Of a stretch of 64,000 bases of DNA, positions 27,117 through 35,736 are shown in pieces. The notes beneath the pieces were generated by a model, which was not told where the DNA came from, did not search any database, and worked only from the letters and a program-made list of their open reading frames with translations. A program made the translations under genes and the position numbers. The first letter of the stretch is position 1, and each line of letters begins with the position of its first letter. Source of the DNA: Thiosocius sp963736445 (GTDB lineage Bacteria > Pseudomonadota > Gammaproteobacteria > Chromatiales > Chromatiaceae); NCBI GenBank assembly GCA_963736445.1, contig CAVTOY010000009.1, positions 186,001-250,000 on the forward strand, written 5' to 3'.

Positions 27117-27151
27117 CGCAGGGCGTGGATGAGATGCAATTGCGCCCTGCG
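27117..27151 (+). promoter_or_regulatory. Stem-loop between dctP and dctQ of TRAP 2
   Basis: CGCAGGGCG and CGCCCTGCG form a perfect 9-bp stem with a 17-base loop, just after the stop codon of the binding-protein gene. No T-run follows. It mirrors the hairpin at the same position in TRAP 1. Confidence 0.6.
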
Positions 27152-27254
27152 GACACTACTCCGCCTGGGTTGTTCGCAATCCGCTGCTGACGACCGCTAA
27201 GTCGTATCTGCCGTCTGTCAACGAATCCCCAATGCACCGAAGAGGGAGAATGAC

Positions 27255-27782
27255 ATGTCATTCTTGAAAGCAATTCTGCGATGGCTCGACAACAACACCG
27301 AGAAGGTCATCATTTTGATTACCTATACGGGTATGGCCGGCATCATCTTTGTCGAGGTGGTCCGCCGATTCTTGTTCAACGAGCAGGTCGCCTGGAGCAC
27401 AACGATCCCGGTGCTGCTGTTTCTATGGGTGACCTGGTTCGGCGCCTCCTACAACATCCGCCAGCGCACACATCTGGCACTGACCGAGGTACGCGCGCGC
27501 CTACCCTACCCCCTGCAGTTCGCCTGTTTCATTCTGGATGCAGTGCTATGGATCGTGTTTGCAGGCATCGTCATCTGGTTCACCTACGACCAGACCTACC
27601 TGGCCTACGACAACTTCGCCATCGTCGGTGGCACAGACAACGTCATGGAATGGTGGTTCTACCTGGCCACACCACTGGCCTGGAGCCTGATCATCATCCG
27701 CGTTTTGCAGAACCTGGCGCAGGACATCGAGCGTTACCGCCGTCGTGAAGCGTTCGTACTGCAAGCATCGTTGCTGGACTAG
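27255..27782 (+). CDS. iseL: TRAP transporter small permease (DctQ), second system
   Basis: A 175-residue DctQ-type protein with four hydrophobic segments. The conserved pattern EVVRRFLFNEQVAWSTTIPVLLFLWVTWFGASYNIRQRTHL is described here by its position near residues 33-75. GAGGGAGA lies upstream of the ATG. It is the partner of the large permease that starts 12 bases after its stop codon. Confidence 0.85.
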   Translation: MSFLKAILRWLDNNTEKVIILITYTGMAGIIFVEVVRRFLFNEQVAWSTTIPVLLFLWVTWFGASYNIRQRTHLALTEVRARLPYPLQFACFILDAVLWIVFAGIVIWFTYDQTYLAYDNFAIVGGTDNVMEWWFYLATPLAWSLIIIRVLQNLAQDIERYRRREAFVLQASLLD

Positions 27783-27793
27783 GAGAGACCACT

Positions 27794-29083
27794 ATGGACA
27801 ACGGAACATTGATCGCACTGATCTCGATTGGGGTCACGCTGCTGTTCATCCTGGGTGTGCCGATCTTTCTGGTCATCGGCTTCTGGGTGGTCGGCTGCAG
27901 TCTCGTTATCGATTTCACGCTCGCCAATATCGGCGTCACGCTTTTCGAGGGCCTGAGCTTCTTCGGACTGCTAGCCTTGCCACTGTTCATCATGACCGGC
28001 GATCTGATCAACGCGGCCGGCATCGCGAAGCGGATGTCTGACTTCGCTTACTCGGTCTTGGGTTGGGTCCGCGGCGGCCTGGGTATGGCGACCATCGGTG
28101 CCAGCGGCATGTTCGCCGCGATATCAGGCTCAAACGCCGGCACCACGGCGACCATCGGCTCCATCATGCAGCCGGAGATGGCCAGGAACGGCTACGACCC
28201 GCGCTTCGCCGCCGCTACGGCCGCGGCGGGGGGCACGGTCGGCATCATCATCCCGCCGAGTATTATCTTCATCGTCTACGGCTTCCTGCTCGATCTGCCG
28301 ATCAGCGACCTGTTCATCGGCGGCATGCTACCCGGCATCCTGATGGTCATCGCCATGCAGGGCGCCTGCTTTTATGTCAGCAACAAGAACAAATGGGGTC
28401 ACCTGATTCGGTTCGAGCCGAAGAAGATCGCCGTGGCGGGATTGCGCGCCTATCTCGGTTTCATCGCCATCGCCATTGTCATCTATGGCATCTACTCGGG
28501 TACCTTTTCACCGACCGAGGCCGCCGGCGTGACCGTGGGCTTCTGTCTGATCGCCGGCGTACTGATTACCCGCGAGATAAAGATCAGCAAGCTCCCCGAG
28601 ATCCTGTTGCGCTCCGGTCAGATCAACGGCATGTTGGCCCCGCTGATCGCGGTTTCGGTCGTCATGCAGCAGATTCTATCGCTGCTCGGCGCAGGAGAGG
28701 TGGTGAACGGCTGGATGGCGCAGCTCGGCAATCCAACCTTCGTACTGCTGGCCTGCATGTTCCTCGTGCTGGCTGCCGGCACGGTCCTGGAGAGCCTGCC
28801 GAACACCATCATCCTGGCGCCCATTCTGGCGCCCATCGCGTACAGTGCCGGGGTCGATCCTATCCACTTCGCAGTGATATTCCTAGTGGGTGATGCCATC
28901 GGTTTCATAACGCCGCCCTATGGACTCAACCTTTACGTTGCCAGCGGCATGACCGGGATACCTTATTTCTCGATCGTACGCCACGTGCTGCCCTATCTGT
29001 ACTCATTGCTGGTGGTATGGCTGGTGGTCGCTTTCGTGCCGCCATTGTCGACCTTCCTGGTGCAGTACGGCGGCACCGGCTGA
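27794..29083 (+). CDS. iseM: TRAP transporter large permease (DctM), second system
   Basis: A 429-residue DctM permease: FGLLALPLFIMTGDLINAAG, GGLGMATIGASGMFAAISGSNAGT, and AAAGGTVGIIIPPSIIFIVYG are typical, with about 12 hydrophobic segments. It forms the sodium-driven translocation unit with the preceding DctQ protein. It is in the same operon as the Tat-exported binding protein. The second IclR gene follows at once (start 23 bases after the stop codon). Confidence 0.92.
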   Translation: MDNGTLIALISIGVTLLFILGVPIFLVIGFWVVGCSLVIDFTLANIGVTLFEGLSFFGLLALPLFIMTGDLINAAGIAKRMSDFAYSVLGWVRGGLGMATIGASGMFAAISGSNAGTTATIGSIMQPEMARNGYDPRFAAATAAAGGTVGIIIPPSIIFIVYGFLLDLPISDLFIGGMLPGILMVIAMQGACFYVSNKNKWGHLIRFEPKKIAVAGLRAYLGFIAIAIVIYGIYSGTFSPTEAAGVTVGFCLIAGVLITREIKISKLPEILLRSGQINGMLAPLIAVSVVMQQILSLLGAGEVVNGWMAQLGNPTFVLLACMFLVLAAGTVLESLPNTIILAPILAPIAYSAGVDPIHFAVIFLVGDAIGFITPPYGLNLYVASGMTGIPYFSIVRHVLPYLYSLLVVWLVVAFVPPLSTFLVQYGGTG

Positions 29084-29105
29084 TTTGTTGATACTGACTG
29101 ACCCG

Positions 29106-29900
29106 ATGACGACCGACAGACACAGCCACCCCACCATCCTGCGCGGTCTGATCGTGCTGGAAAAGGTTGTGCAGTCGAGGCGTCCGATATCGGCGACCGA
29201 ACTGCTCGAGGAACTCGACCTGCCGAAGCCGACGCTCAACCGCATCCTTCAGCAGCTGGAACAGGAAGGGCTGCTGCAGCGCGACCCGGTCAACCGCCGC
29301 TATATGCCGGGGCCACGCTCGCGCGAGATGGCGTTCGACATCATGTCCAACAGGGCGATCGGCGCCCCTCGCCATGCAATCCTGCGGGTGCTTTCCGAAG
29401 AGATCGGCGAGACCTGCAACTGCACTATGCTGGATGGCGACCACACGGTCTATTTCGACCGCGTGGAGGCCAACTGGCCCTTCCGGATACAGCTGCCGAT
29501 AGGTTCGCAGCTCCCCCTGCATTGCACCGCGAGTGGCAAGCTGTTTCTCGCCTACATGAAACCTCGACTTAACCAGCGGTTGATCCATGCGGCGCCCCTC
29601 AAACGCTTCACCGATCGCACCATCACCGATACCGAACTGCTGATGGATGAACTCAAACGCATCAAGGCTGATGGGATCGGGGTCGATAACGAGGAGTTCA
29701 TGAACGGCATGGTCGCCATCGCTGTGCCAGTCTTCAATGCCGCAAACGAAATCTGTTTCACCATTGCGGCCCATGCGCCGACCGCGCGCAAACCGCTGGA
29801 AGCGCTGCGCCAATACATACCCTCGCTTCGCCAGGCTGCGGCGGCGATGGCGACAAGCTACTGCAACGCGGGTGACGACGAGGCGCGACCTCGGTCGTAG
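29106..29900 (+). CDS. IclR family transcriptional regulator (second copy)
   Basis: A 264-residue IclR regulator, paralogous to the one at 23038. It has the helix-turn-helix SATELLEELDLPKPTLNRIL and effector-domain motifs LPLHCTASGKLFLAYM and GMVAIAVPVFNAANEICFTI. The ATG at 29106 matches the paralogue start, although a start at 29085 is also open. It is located directly downstream of TRAP 2, with TauE following after 36 bases, so it is probably a regulator of isethionate or sulfonate genes (IseR-like). The two copies may respond to different sulfonates. Confidence 0.86.
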   Translation: MTTDRHSHPTILRGLIVLEKVVQSRRPISATELLEELDLPKPTLNRILQQLEQEGLLQRDPVNRRYMPGPRSREMAFDIMSNRAIGAPRHAILRVLSEEIGETCNCTMLDGDHTVYFDRVEANWPFRIQLPIGSQLPLHCTASGKLFLAYMKPRLNQRLIHAAPLKRFTDRTITDTELLMDELKRIKADGIGVDNEEFMNGMVAIAVPVFNAANEICFTIAAHAPTARKPLEALRQYIPSLRQAAAAMATSYCNAGDDEARPRS

Positions 29901-29936
29901 CCCCCCCGCTCATCGAACCGCCGTCAACAGTTCACC

Positions 29937-30683
29937 ATGGAGACCTACCCGCTTCTGGCGTTCCTCGGCCTGGTCGCACTCGGCAGCTATATCCAGACGG
30001 TATCCGGTTTCGCCATTGCGCTGATCATCGCCGGCGGCGCCACTGCATTCGGTCTGGCGTCTGTCGCCTTCACCGCCAATGTGATCAGCTTCGTGGCGCT
30101 CGCCAACACCGCGGTCGCGGTCCACAGCAGACACAGTCACATAGACCTGAAGATACTCGTCTACGCCTCAGTCGGCGTGTTGATATTCAGCGGCATCGGT
30201 CTGATGCTGCTCAATCACTTGAGCAGCTCTTCCATAGCCTTGCTGGAGATCCTGCTCGGTGTCGTCATCCTCGCCAGCGGCGCCATGCTGATGTTCCGCC
30301 CACACCCACTCAAGCAGGTCTCGCACAACTATGCCCATCTAGTGGCTGGCGGATTCGCTGGCCTGCTCAGCGGCATGTTTGGAACCGGCGGCCCGCCGCT
30401 GGTCATCCATCTTTATCGACAGCCGTTGGCATTTCCGGTGATTCGCACAACGTTGCTGGCGATCCTCGGTGTCATGCCGGTGATCCGTATCATCCTTGAG
30501 GCTTTCAACGGCAACATCACCGATGAGGTACTCAAAATCAGCCTGTACAGTGTGCCGATATCCGTCGTAGCCACTATCTTTGCCCGATGCTTTCCGCCGC
30601 CGCTACCGGATCTGGCGATGCGTCGACTCGCTTTCGCGCTGCTTTGCCTGTTGGGTCTGTCACTGATCTTCAGCAAGATCTGA
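29937..30683 (+). CDS. tauE: TauE/SafE family sulfite exporter
   Basis: A 248-residue membrane protein with about eight hydrophobic segments and two family repeats (SGFAIALIIAGGATAFGL, and AGGFAGLLSGMFGTGGPPLVIH). TauE/SafE proteins are thought to export sulfite or other sulfonate-derived anions. Xsc releases sulfite, which is toxic inside the cell, so a nearby exporter makes sense. It is probably the last gene of the TRAP 2 - IclR transcription unit and converges with the cyclic-nucleotide-binding gene. No sulfite dehydrogenase gene was recognised in the window. Confidence 0.88.
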   Translation: METYPLLAFLGLVALGSYIQTVSGFAIALIIAGGATAFGLASVAFTANVISFVALANTAVAVHSRHSHIDLKILVYASVGVLIFSGIGLMLLNHLSSSSIALLEILLGVVILASGAMLMFRPHPLKQVSHNYAHLVAGGFAGLLSGMFGTGGPPLVIHLYRQPLAFPVIRTTLLAILGVMPVIRIILEAFNGNITDEVLKISLYSVPISVVATIFARCFPPPLPDLAMRRLAFALLCLLGLSLIFSKI

Positions 30684-30719
30684 AGAATCGCTGTCGTGCA
30701 CTGACAAAGCAGACAGGCT

Positions 30720-31226
30720 TCACAGGTTTTTGAGGTCCCCGCGTTTTGCGATCTCGTTTTCCACAATGATGTTGCTCACCTCGCGGATGGTTCGCGCCAT
30801 CTCGCGCGACAGGTTGAGCAGGAACAATCCAAAGTCGACGGGGAATTCCTTCCGCAGTTCATAAAACAGACTGCACGATATCTCCAACAAGCAAGCGTCT
30901 TCGGCAGCGACCGCTTTACCGATGCGGTCGTGCAACGCGATCATCGCGACGAATCCCATCTCCTCCCCGAAGAGGTGGTCGCGGATGTAGGCGAACTCGT
31001 CCCGATAGAATTGGTAGAAGGACAGCGATCCCCGCAGAACCACATAGAACTTGTCGCCCTTGTCACCGGGCTTGTAGACGACCTCACCCCTTTCCAGTTC
31101 CAGCACACGACCGCGGCTGAGCAGATACTCGATCGCGGCCGGAGAGACCGCACCAAACACCGAGGCCCCCTGGAAATACTCCATGCCAAATCGGTCGATC
31201 AAACTGGTGCCACTGACGGTTTGCAT
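30720..31226 (-). CDS. Cyclic-nucleotide-binding domain protein without DNA-binding domain
   Basis: A 168-residue protein made of one cNMP-binding beta-roll (AIEYLLSRGRVLELERGEVVY, GDKGDKFYVVLRGSLSFYQ, LFGEEMGFVAM) followed by a helical tail ending NEIAKRGDLKNL. No winged helix-turn-helix follows, unlike Crp/Fnr regulators. It may therefore act as a sensory partner rather than a transcription factor. The ATG at 31226 is preferred over a TTG at 31268; neither has a strong ribosome site. It is convergent with tauE. Confidence 0.75.
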   Translation of the reverse strand: MQTVSGTSLIDRFGMEYFQGASVFGAVSPAAIEYLLSRGRVLELERGEVVYKPGDKGDKFYVVLRGSLSFYQFYRDEFAYIRDHLFGEEMGFVAMIALHDRIGKAVAAEDACLLEISCSLFYELRKEFPVDFGLFLLNLSREMARTIREVSNIIVENEIAKRGDLKNL

Positions 31227-31414
31227 GGGCGTTAAGAGATCCAATGCCGGTCCAACCCTTCCGAGCAACAGGCGTTTTCGTGTTCCCCGGACCCTTGTTT
31301 AAATATTAGAGGAGGATTCCCGCATCACCAGGTTACAATTTGTCGCCCCCCTAGGCTATCGGGGCGCATGCAGCGGCTTTGCGGCCCACGCGACAGAACA
31401 GGAGGTCAAAGGCA

Positions 31415-31882
31415 ATGCATACTATTGGTAGGATAAGATTGGAGGGATCGCCACCGCCATGGGGGATCACGTCCATCGACGGCTTCATCGAGTCGGCGCT
31501 GGCCCGGGCGCAACGCGAGGGCAGCGATCTGCCAAACGAATTCCATGTCACCTTCTGCCCCTGGGGCGAACGCAATACCGCGTTCAATAATCTGTCGGAG
31601 ATCGCGGATGTGTTCGAGCCGCGCTATCGGCTGGTGCACTTCACCAGCTGCGGCAGGCCCTACCTGATCGCGATCCTCACCGGAGCGGATGCCGCGCAGC
31701 GGCAGCGCAAGGCGATGCAACATCTACCCTGGTCCGAGCATTACCACGCCCGACGTGACGACGACGGCGTCACCCTGGATTTCATCGGCGAGGCGCAGGA
31801 CGTCGACGTCGCCCCCCCCGAGGCGCTCGAAGAACGGTCGCTAAGACGCTTGTTCCAGACGGGGGAGATTCAACACCTCTGA
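31415..31882 (+). CDS. Hypothetical protein, 155 aa
   Basis: A soluble protein of unknown family. The ATG at 31415 has AGGAGG about 9 bases upstream, so the twelve codons before it are probably not translated. It contains PWGITSIDGFIESALARAQREG, ITF-like core FHVTFCPWGERNTAFNNLSEIADVFEPRY (described only by its position near residues 44-72), and a C-terminal helical region. No signal peptide or membrane segment is present. A MITE copy starts 19 bases after its stop codon. Confidence 0.65.
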   Translation: MHTIGRIRLEGSPPPWGITSIDGFIESALARAQREGSDLPNEFHVTFCPWGERNTAFNNLSEIADVFEPRYRLVHFTSCGRPYLIAILTGADAAQRQRKAMQHLPWSEHYHARRDDDGVTLDFIGEAQDVDVAPPEALEERSLRRLFQTGEIQHL

Positions 31883-31901
31883 ATCCGACCGGCGGCGCAG
31901 A

Positions 31902-32085
31902 CTCGCCTGCATATCTCACCGTTTTTCGTAACGAGGGCGCCGAGACACCGCTATGGCGGGGTGCGCGCAGTGGAAGGCGGTGAAGGCGTAGTCGACACTA
32001 CGTCGAAGCGCCTGCAACGAGTACGCCCCGTCAGGGCGAGGGTATCGGGGGCCGCAGCAGAAAATCGGTTGGATATGCAGGCTAG
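31902..32085. repeat. 184-bp MITE-like repeat, copy 2
   Basis: Same length and orientation as the copy at 7112-7295, with ends ctcgcctgcatatctcaccg and the inverted form of ctagcctgcatatccaaccg. Interior segments gtagtcgacactacgtcgaag and tacgccccgtcagggcgag are nearly identical to copy 1. Its right end overlaps the last codon of the leftward CobT-like gene: the TAG stop of that gene is formed by the element terminus. Confidence 0.8.
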
Positions 32086-33803
32086 CGCCGATGACCGCCT
32101 TGCAGCAGGCGCACGATCTCGCCGACCATGTCGTTGTCGAGGCCCTGCGAGAAATCGAGTGCCAGGCAGCGACTGTAATAGGGGCTCAGGTCCAGCCCGA
32201 CGCCAAGACCATAGATCTCCACCTCGCCCTGTTGCGTATGCCGGACGACCACGTTCTTCAAATGATTGTCGAGATAGAACGGGTCGTTGGCCAGATTGGT
32301 CGCAGCATCCATGGGGCAGCCATCGGAGATCACCAGAAGCACACGTCGCGTCTCACGGCGGCCGAGCATGCGCGAACAGGCCCAGTCGATGGCCTCGCCG
32401 TCGACCCCCTCGCGAAACAGGTCGGGCTTTAGCAAAGCGGCGATCGCCGGCCGCGCCCGGCGCCAGCTGAAATCGGCGTCCTTGTAGACCATGTAGGTCA
32501 GCTCGTTCAGACGCCCCGGATGCTGCGGCCGCCCCCTTGCCATCCAGTCACGCTGTACGCGACCGCCGTTCCAGGCGCCGGTGGTAAAACCCAGGATCTC
32601 ACTGCTGACGTCGGCCTGCTGCAGCGCGCGCGCCAACACGTCGACCAGCAGCGCCACCGCCTCGATATGCGCCTTCATCGAGCCGGAACAATCGATCAGG
32701 ATACTGAACAGCGTATGCGGGATCGGCTGGTAGCGGTCCTTGTAGAATACCTGCCGCTGCGTCGGTGAGCTGATCAGCTGTGCCAGCCGCCGGCCGTCGA
32801 TAGTGCCCTCCTCCTCACCGAAGGCCCAACCGTCGCGCTCGGGGTGAGCGAACAGGGACGCCAATCGACGTGCGAGGCGCGGGATGTTGATCCCCTGATC
32901 ATTCACGCGCCGGTCGAGGCGCTCGCGCAACTCACGCAGGAGTTCCGGGCGCACCAGGCTGCCAGCGGCGACCTCCCGATCGTATTGCGTGCTGAACACG
33001 CGGTAGCCGACATCGGCCTCTGCGAACACCTCGCTGCGACCGGTCGCCGCCACCGCCATCGCACCGTCGTCATCCTCGTCGAAGTCCAGCAGGAATCGGA
33101 GTGCCGCGCCGTCTGAGTCTTGTTCATCGTCGTCGGCATCGCGCAGCTGCCCGGTCTGCGCATCCTCGATCATCGCGTGCACCTGCCGGGCAATCGACAG
33201 GGCGGCAGCTGCAAAGGTGCCCTGGTCCTCGCGGTGCCTTTTCATTGCAGTCAGATCGTGCCCGATCAGCGGGACGATACCGGCGCGCGTCGCCTCGATC
33301 AGCTCTTCGGTCTCGACCACCACGCGGCGGGCATTGAGCCGCGCCCAGCAGATCTGCGCCAGGGTATACAGCAGGATCCCCAGCGCGCTGTCCGTCAGGC
33401 CCGCATGATGGTACTGGTGCGACCAGGATTCGAAGCGACGGACCAGGTTGCTCGCCATGCCGGGCCTGCCAGCCGGCACCAGCGATTCGACGCGCAATTG
33501 TTCCAACAGATCGAAGATCAGACGCTGCACTGGATCGTCCGGACACAGGGAGCGATGCAGCGCCGCGTCAGAATGCAGCAGGCGCAATGCCATGCCATCG
33601 GCGGCACCGCGATGATCAGTGAGGTTGTCGCGCTCGGGATCGGTGCGCAGATGCGGCGCATGCAGGGCCAGACGATGACGCCCGCGATACAGACCGCGCG
33701 CGCGCATGTGCAGTTCGCGATCACCGGTCAGCGCGCGGACCGCGGCACCACATAACTCCTCGACCCGTTGTTGCTCACGCGCCTGCTGTTGTGCCGTCCC
33801 CAT
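32082..33803 (-). CDS. CobT-like VWA-domain protein
   Basis: A 573-residue protein with a long helical N-terminal region, an acidic linker (DADDDEQDSDG, then DFDEDDDGAM), and a C-terminal von Willebrand factor A domain with the MIDAS motif ILIDCSGSMKAH, plus LVISDGCPMDAATN. The plan matches CobT, the VWA subunit that works with the AAA+ ATPase CobS in aerobic cobaltochelatase. The partner gene lies directly upstream (20-base gap). CobN, the large chelatase subunit, is not in the window, so it may be a chelatase helper or a general MoxR-VWA chaperone. Confidence 0.78.
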   Translation of the reverse strand: MGTAQQQAREQQRVEELCGAAVRALTGDRELHMRARGLYRGRHRLALHAPHLRTDPERDNLTDHRGAADGMALRLLHSDAALHRSLCPDDPVQRLIFDLLEQLRVESLVPAGRPGMASNLVRRFESWSHQYHHAGLTDSALGILLYTLAQICWARLNARRVVVETEELIEATRAGIVPLIGHDLTAMKRHREDQGTFAAAALSIARQVHAMIEDAQTGQLRDADDDEQDSDGAALRFLLDFDEDDDGAMAVAATGRSEVFAEADVGYRVFSTQYDREVAAGSLVRPELLRELRERLDRRVNDQGINIPRLARRLASLFAHPERDGWAFGEEEGTIDGRRLAQLISSPTQRQVFYKDRYQPIPHTLFSILIDCSGSMKAHIEAVALLVDVLARALQQADVSSEILGFTTGAWNGGRVQRDWMARGRPQHPGRLNELTYMVYKDADFSWRRARPAIAALLKPDLFREGVDGEAIDWACSRMLGRRETRRVLLVISDGCPMDAATNLANDPFYLDNHLKNVVVRHTQQGEVEIYGLGVGLDLSPYYSRCLALDFSQGLDNDMVGEIVRLLQGGHRR

Positions 33804-33823
33804 CGCCGTTGCCGCGGGAGATG

Positions 33824-34801
33824 TCAGAGGTTCACGGCCTGCGGCGTCCGCGGGCCGGAGCCGTCCAGCTCGCGATCAAAGCAGCGCTGAAAGTACTCGG
33901 CGATGATTGCGTGCTCGGCCTCGTCGCACTTGTTGAGATAAGAAAGCTGGAACGCCTGTAGCGGATCATCAAAGATCTCGCAGTTCTCGGCCCATGTGAT
34001 CAGGGTTCTGGGCGACATCAGGGTCGACAGGTCCCCGGCGGCGAAGCCGTTGCGCGTCAGCTCAGCCAGCGCGACCATGGACTCCAGCAGGCGCCGATCG
34101 CTGATCCCCGGCACGCGCGCCTGGATGATCGCGATCTCTTCGTCACGCGGCAGGTAGTTCAGGGTGGCGACGATGTTCCAGCGGTCGATCTGCGCATGGT
34201 TCAACACCTGGGCGCCATGATAGAGGCCGTTGAGGTTGCCCAGACCGACGGTGTTTGCGGTGGCGAACAGACGGAAGTAGGGATTCGGTCGGATCACCCG
34301 GTTCTGGTCGAGCAACGTGAACTTGCCGTCACGCTCGAGGATGCGCTGGATCACAAACATCACGTCGGGCCGGCCGGCATCGTATTCGTCGAAGATCAGC
34401 GCGACCGGGCGCTGCAGCGACCAGGGTACGATGCCCTCCTGAAATTCGGTGACCTGTTTGCCGTCGCGAATCACGATGGTGTCGCGGCCTACCAGATCGA
34501 GGCGGGAGATGTGGCCGTCCAGGTTGACTCGCACGCAGGGCCAGTTCAGCCGCGCCGCGACCTGCTCGATATGCGTCGACTTGCCGGTGCCGTGCAGCCC
34601 CTGCAGCATTACCCGCCGGTCGCGCATGAAACCGGCCAGGATCGCCAGCGTGACATCGGCATTGAAGCGGTAGGCCGCATCGACCTCGGGCACATGGTCG
34701 TCGCGTTCGCTGAACGCCGGCACCTGCAGATCACTGTCGATACCGAACAGCTCGCGCACCGCGACCAGGCGGTCCGGTTTGATCTGTGAAATCTCAGTCA
34801 T
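33824..34801 (-). CDS. CobS-like AAA+ ATPase (MoxR/cobaltochelatase group)
   Basis: A 325-residue AAA+ protein with Walker A GLHGTGKST (about residue 69), the CobS-characteristic VNLDGHISRLDLVGRD, Walker B VALIFDEYDAGRPDVMF, and sensor motif LFATANTVGLGNLNGLYHG. These CobS signatures are strong. It would form a hexamer that, with CobT, drives metal insertion by CobN or remodels another target. ATG at 34801 is preferred, because the frame before it includes non-conserved residues. It is probably in one operon with the CobT-like gene, leftward. Confidence 0.85.
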   Translation of the reverse strand: MTEISQIKPDRLVAVRELFGIDSDLQVPAFSERDDHVPEVDAAYRFNADVTLAILAGFMRDRRVMLQGLHGTGKSTHIEQVAARLNWPCVRVNLDGHISRLDLVGRDTIVIRDGKQVTEFQEGIVPWSLQRPVALIFDEYDAGRPDVMFVIQRILERDGKFTLLDQNRVIRPNPYFRLFATANTVGLGNLNGLYHGAQVLNHAQIDRWNIVATLNYLPRDEEIAIIQARVPGISDRRLLESMVALAELTRNGFAAGDLSTLMSPRTLITWAENCEIFDDPLQAFQLSYLNKCDEAEHAIIAEYFQRCFDRELDGSGPRTPQAVNL

Positions 34802-34895
34802 CGGTCGATCACCCCTCTGATCATCGCCGGCCGGGGACACCTGGCGGGTATTTGCCCGTACTCGCCGAAATGGCCATCGCATTGGACGTGAGGAC

Positions 34896-34901
34896 TATAA
34901 T
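34896..34901 (+). promoter_or_regulatory. Possible -10 element upstream of the 34942 gene
   Basis: A TATAAT hexamer stands in an AT-rich island (34893-34935) between the divergent CobS-like gene and the gene starting at 34942. A matching -35 box was not obvious (a TGGCCA-like hexamer is 19 bases upstream), so the call is weak. Confidence 0.3.
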
Positions 34902-34941
34902 AGACAATAATTGAGACGTTTTATATCGATTTTTTTCAACT

Positions 34942-35709
34942 ATGGCTGACAGATCGACGTTAGACCAGGCGTGCGCGGCCGCATTGCGGCGTTGGCAGGC
35001 GCCATGGCCAGGCTTCACCTCGGGCCGGGATCCACGCAGCTGTGACAATGCCTTGCTGGTGCTGATGTATGGCGGTCTGGTGCAAGCCGCTCGGCATGAA
35101 TGGCTGAATGCGGGCCGGCGCCTGATCGACAAGACCTATATCGACATCCTCTGGCACGTGCAGCACCTGACCACCCTGCGAACCTGCCGGCCGGAACAGA
35201 TTGCTGCGGCGCTGGACAATTTCATCCGCGACCGGATCGCACCGGTATGGGATGGGCTGGTAGGCCTGAATGTGGCCCAGCAGGCCGAGCTGGCCAGCCG
35301 CTGGGTGGCCGACATGGCGCAGCAGTGCTTCGGCTCGCTGCACAGCCAGCCGGCCGCCAGCCGACTGCTGTTCTTCCTGTGCCCGATGCTGCCGCTGTTC
35401 AACCTCAGTCGCGGCCACCTACTGGCCCTGCAGGAGCTCGGGCACACCGCGCAGGGCGAAGACTATCGCGCCTACGCGGCGGCGGCTGAGCACGCCTATC
35501 GCGCACGGTCCAAGGCGCTGCGCGCGCTGCCGGGGCCTGCGCCGGCGTTCGGCGATGCCGCGCAACGCCGGCTCATTCAGCAATTGCTAGACGACGGCGA
35601 CTGGTGGCAAAGGCGGGTATTCGATGAACTGCTGCGCCAGACCGCGCAGGCGGCCGGCGTCGAGCAGTGGCTGTTTGCCTGCGATGACGCCGGGCAGCTC
35701 GTGACCTGA
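34942..35709 (+). CDS. Hypothetical protein divergent from cobST-like pair
   Basis: A 255-residue mostly helical protein without signal peptide. Features include WQAPWPGFTSGRDPRSCDNALLVLMYGG near the start (residues 18-45), KTYIDILWHVQHLTTLR, and FFLCPMLPLFNLSRGHLLALQELG. I do not recognise the family. The AT-rich gap that separates it from the CobS-like gene suggests shared regulation, so it may belong to the same process. It converges with the UspA gene. Confidence 0.65.
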   Translation: MADRSTLDQACAAALRRWQAPWPGFTSGRDPRSCDNALLVLMYGGLVQAARHEWLNAGRRLIDKTYIDILWHVQHLTTLRTCRPEQIAAALDNFIRDRIAPVWDGLVGLNVAQQAELASRWVADMAQQCFGSLHSQPAASRLLFFLCPMLPLFNLSRGHLLALQELGHTAQGEDYRAYAAAAEHAYRARSKALRALPGPAPAFGDAAQRRLIQQLLDDGDWWQRRVFDELLRQTAQAAGVEQWLFACDDAGQLVT

Positions 35710-35736
35710 CGCGCAGCCGTCGTCAGCGCGCCTGGA

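Noticed and set aside
30720..31226. Crp/Fnr transcription factor
   Set aside because: The helix-turn-helix part is missing; only the cyclic-nucleotide-binding domain is present.
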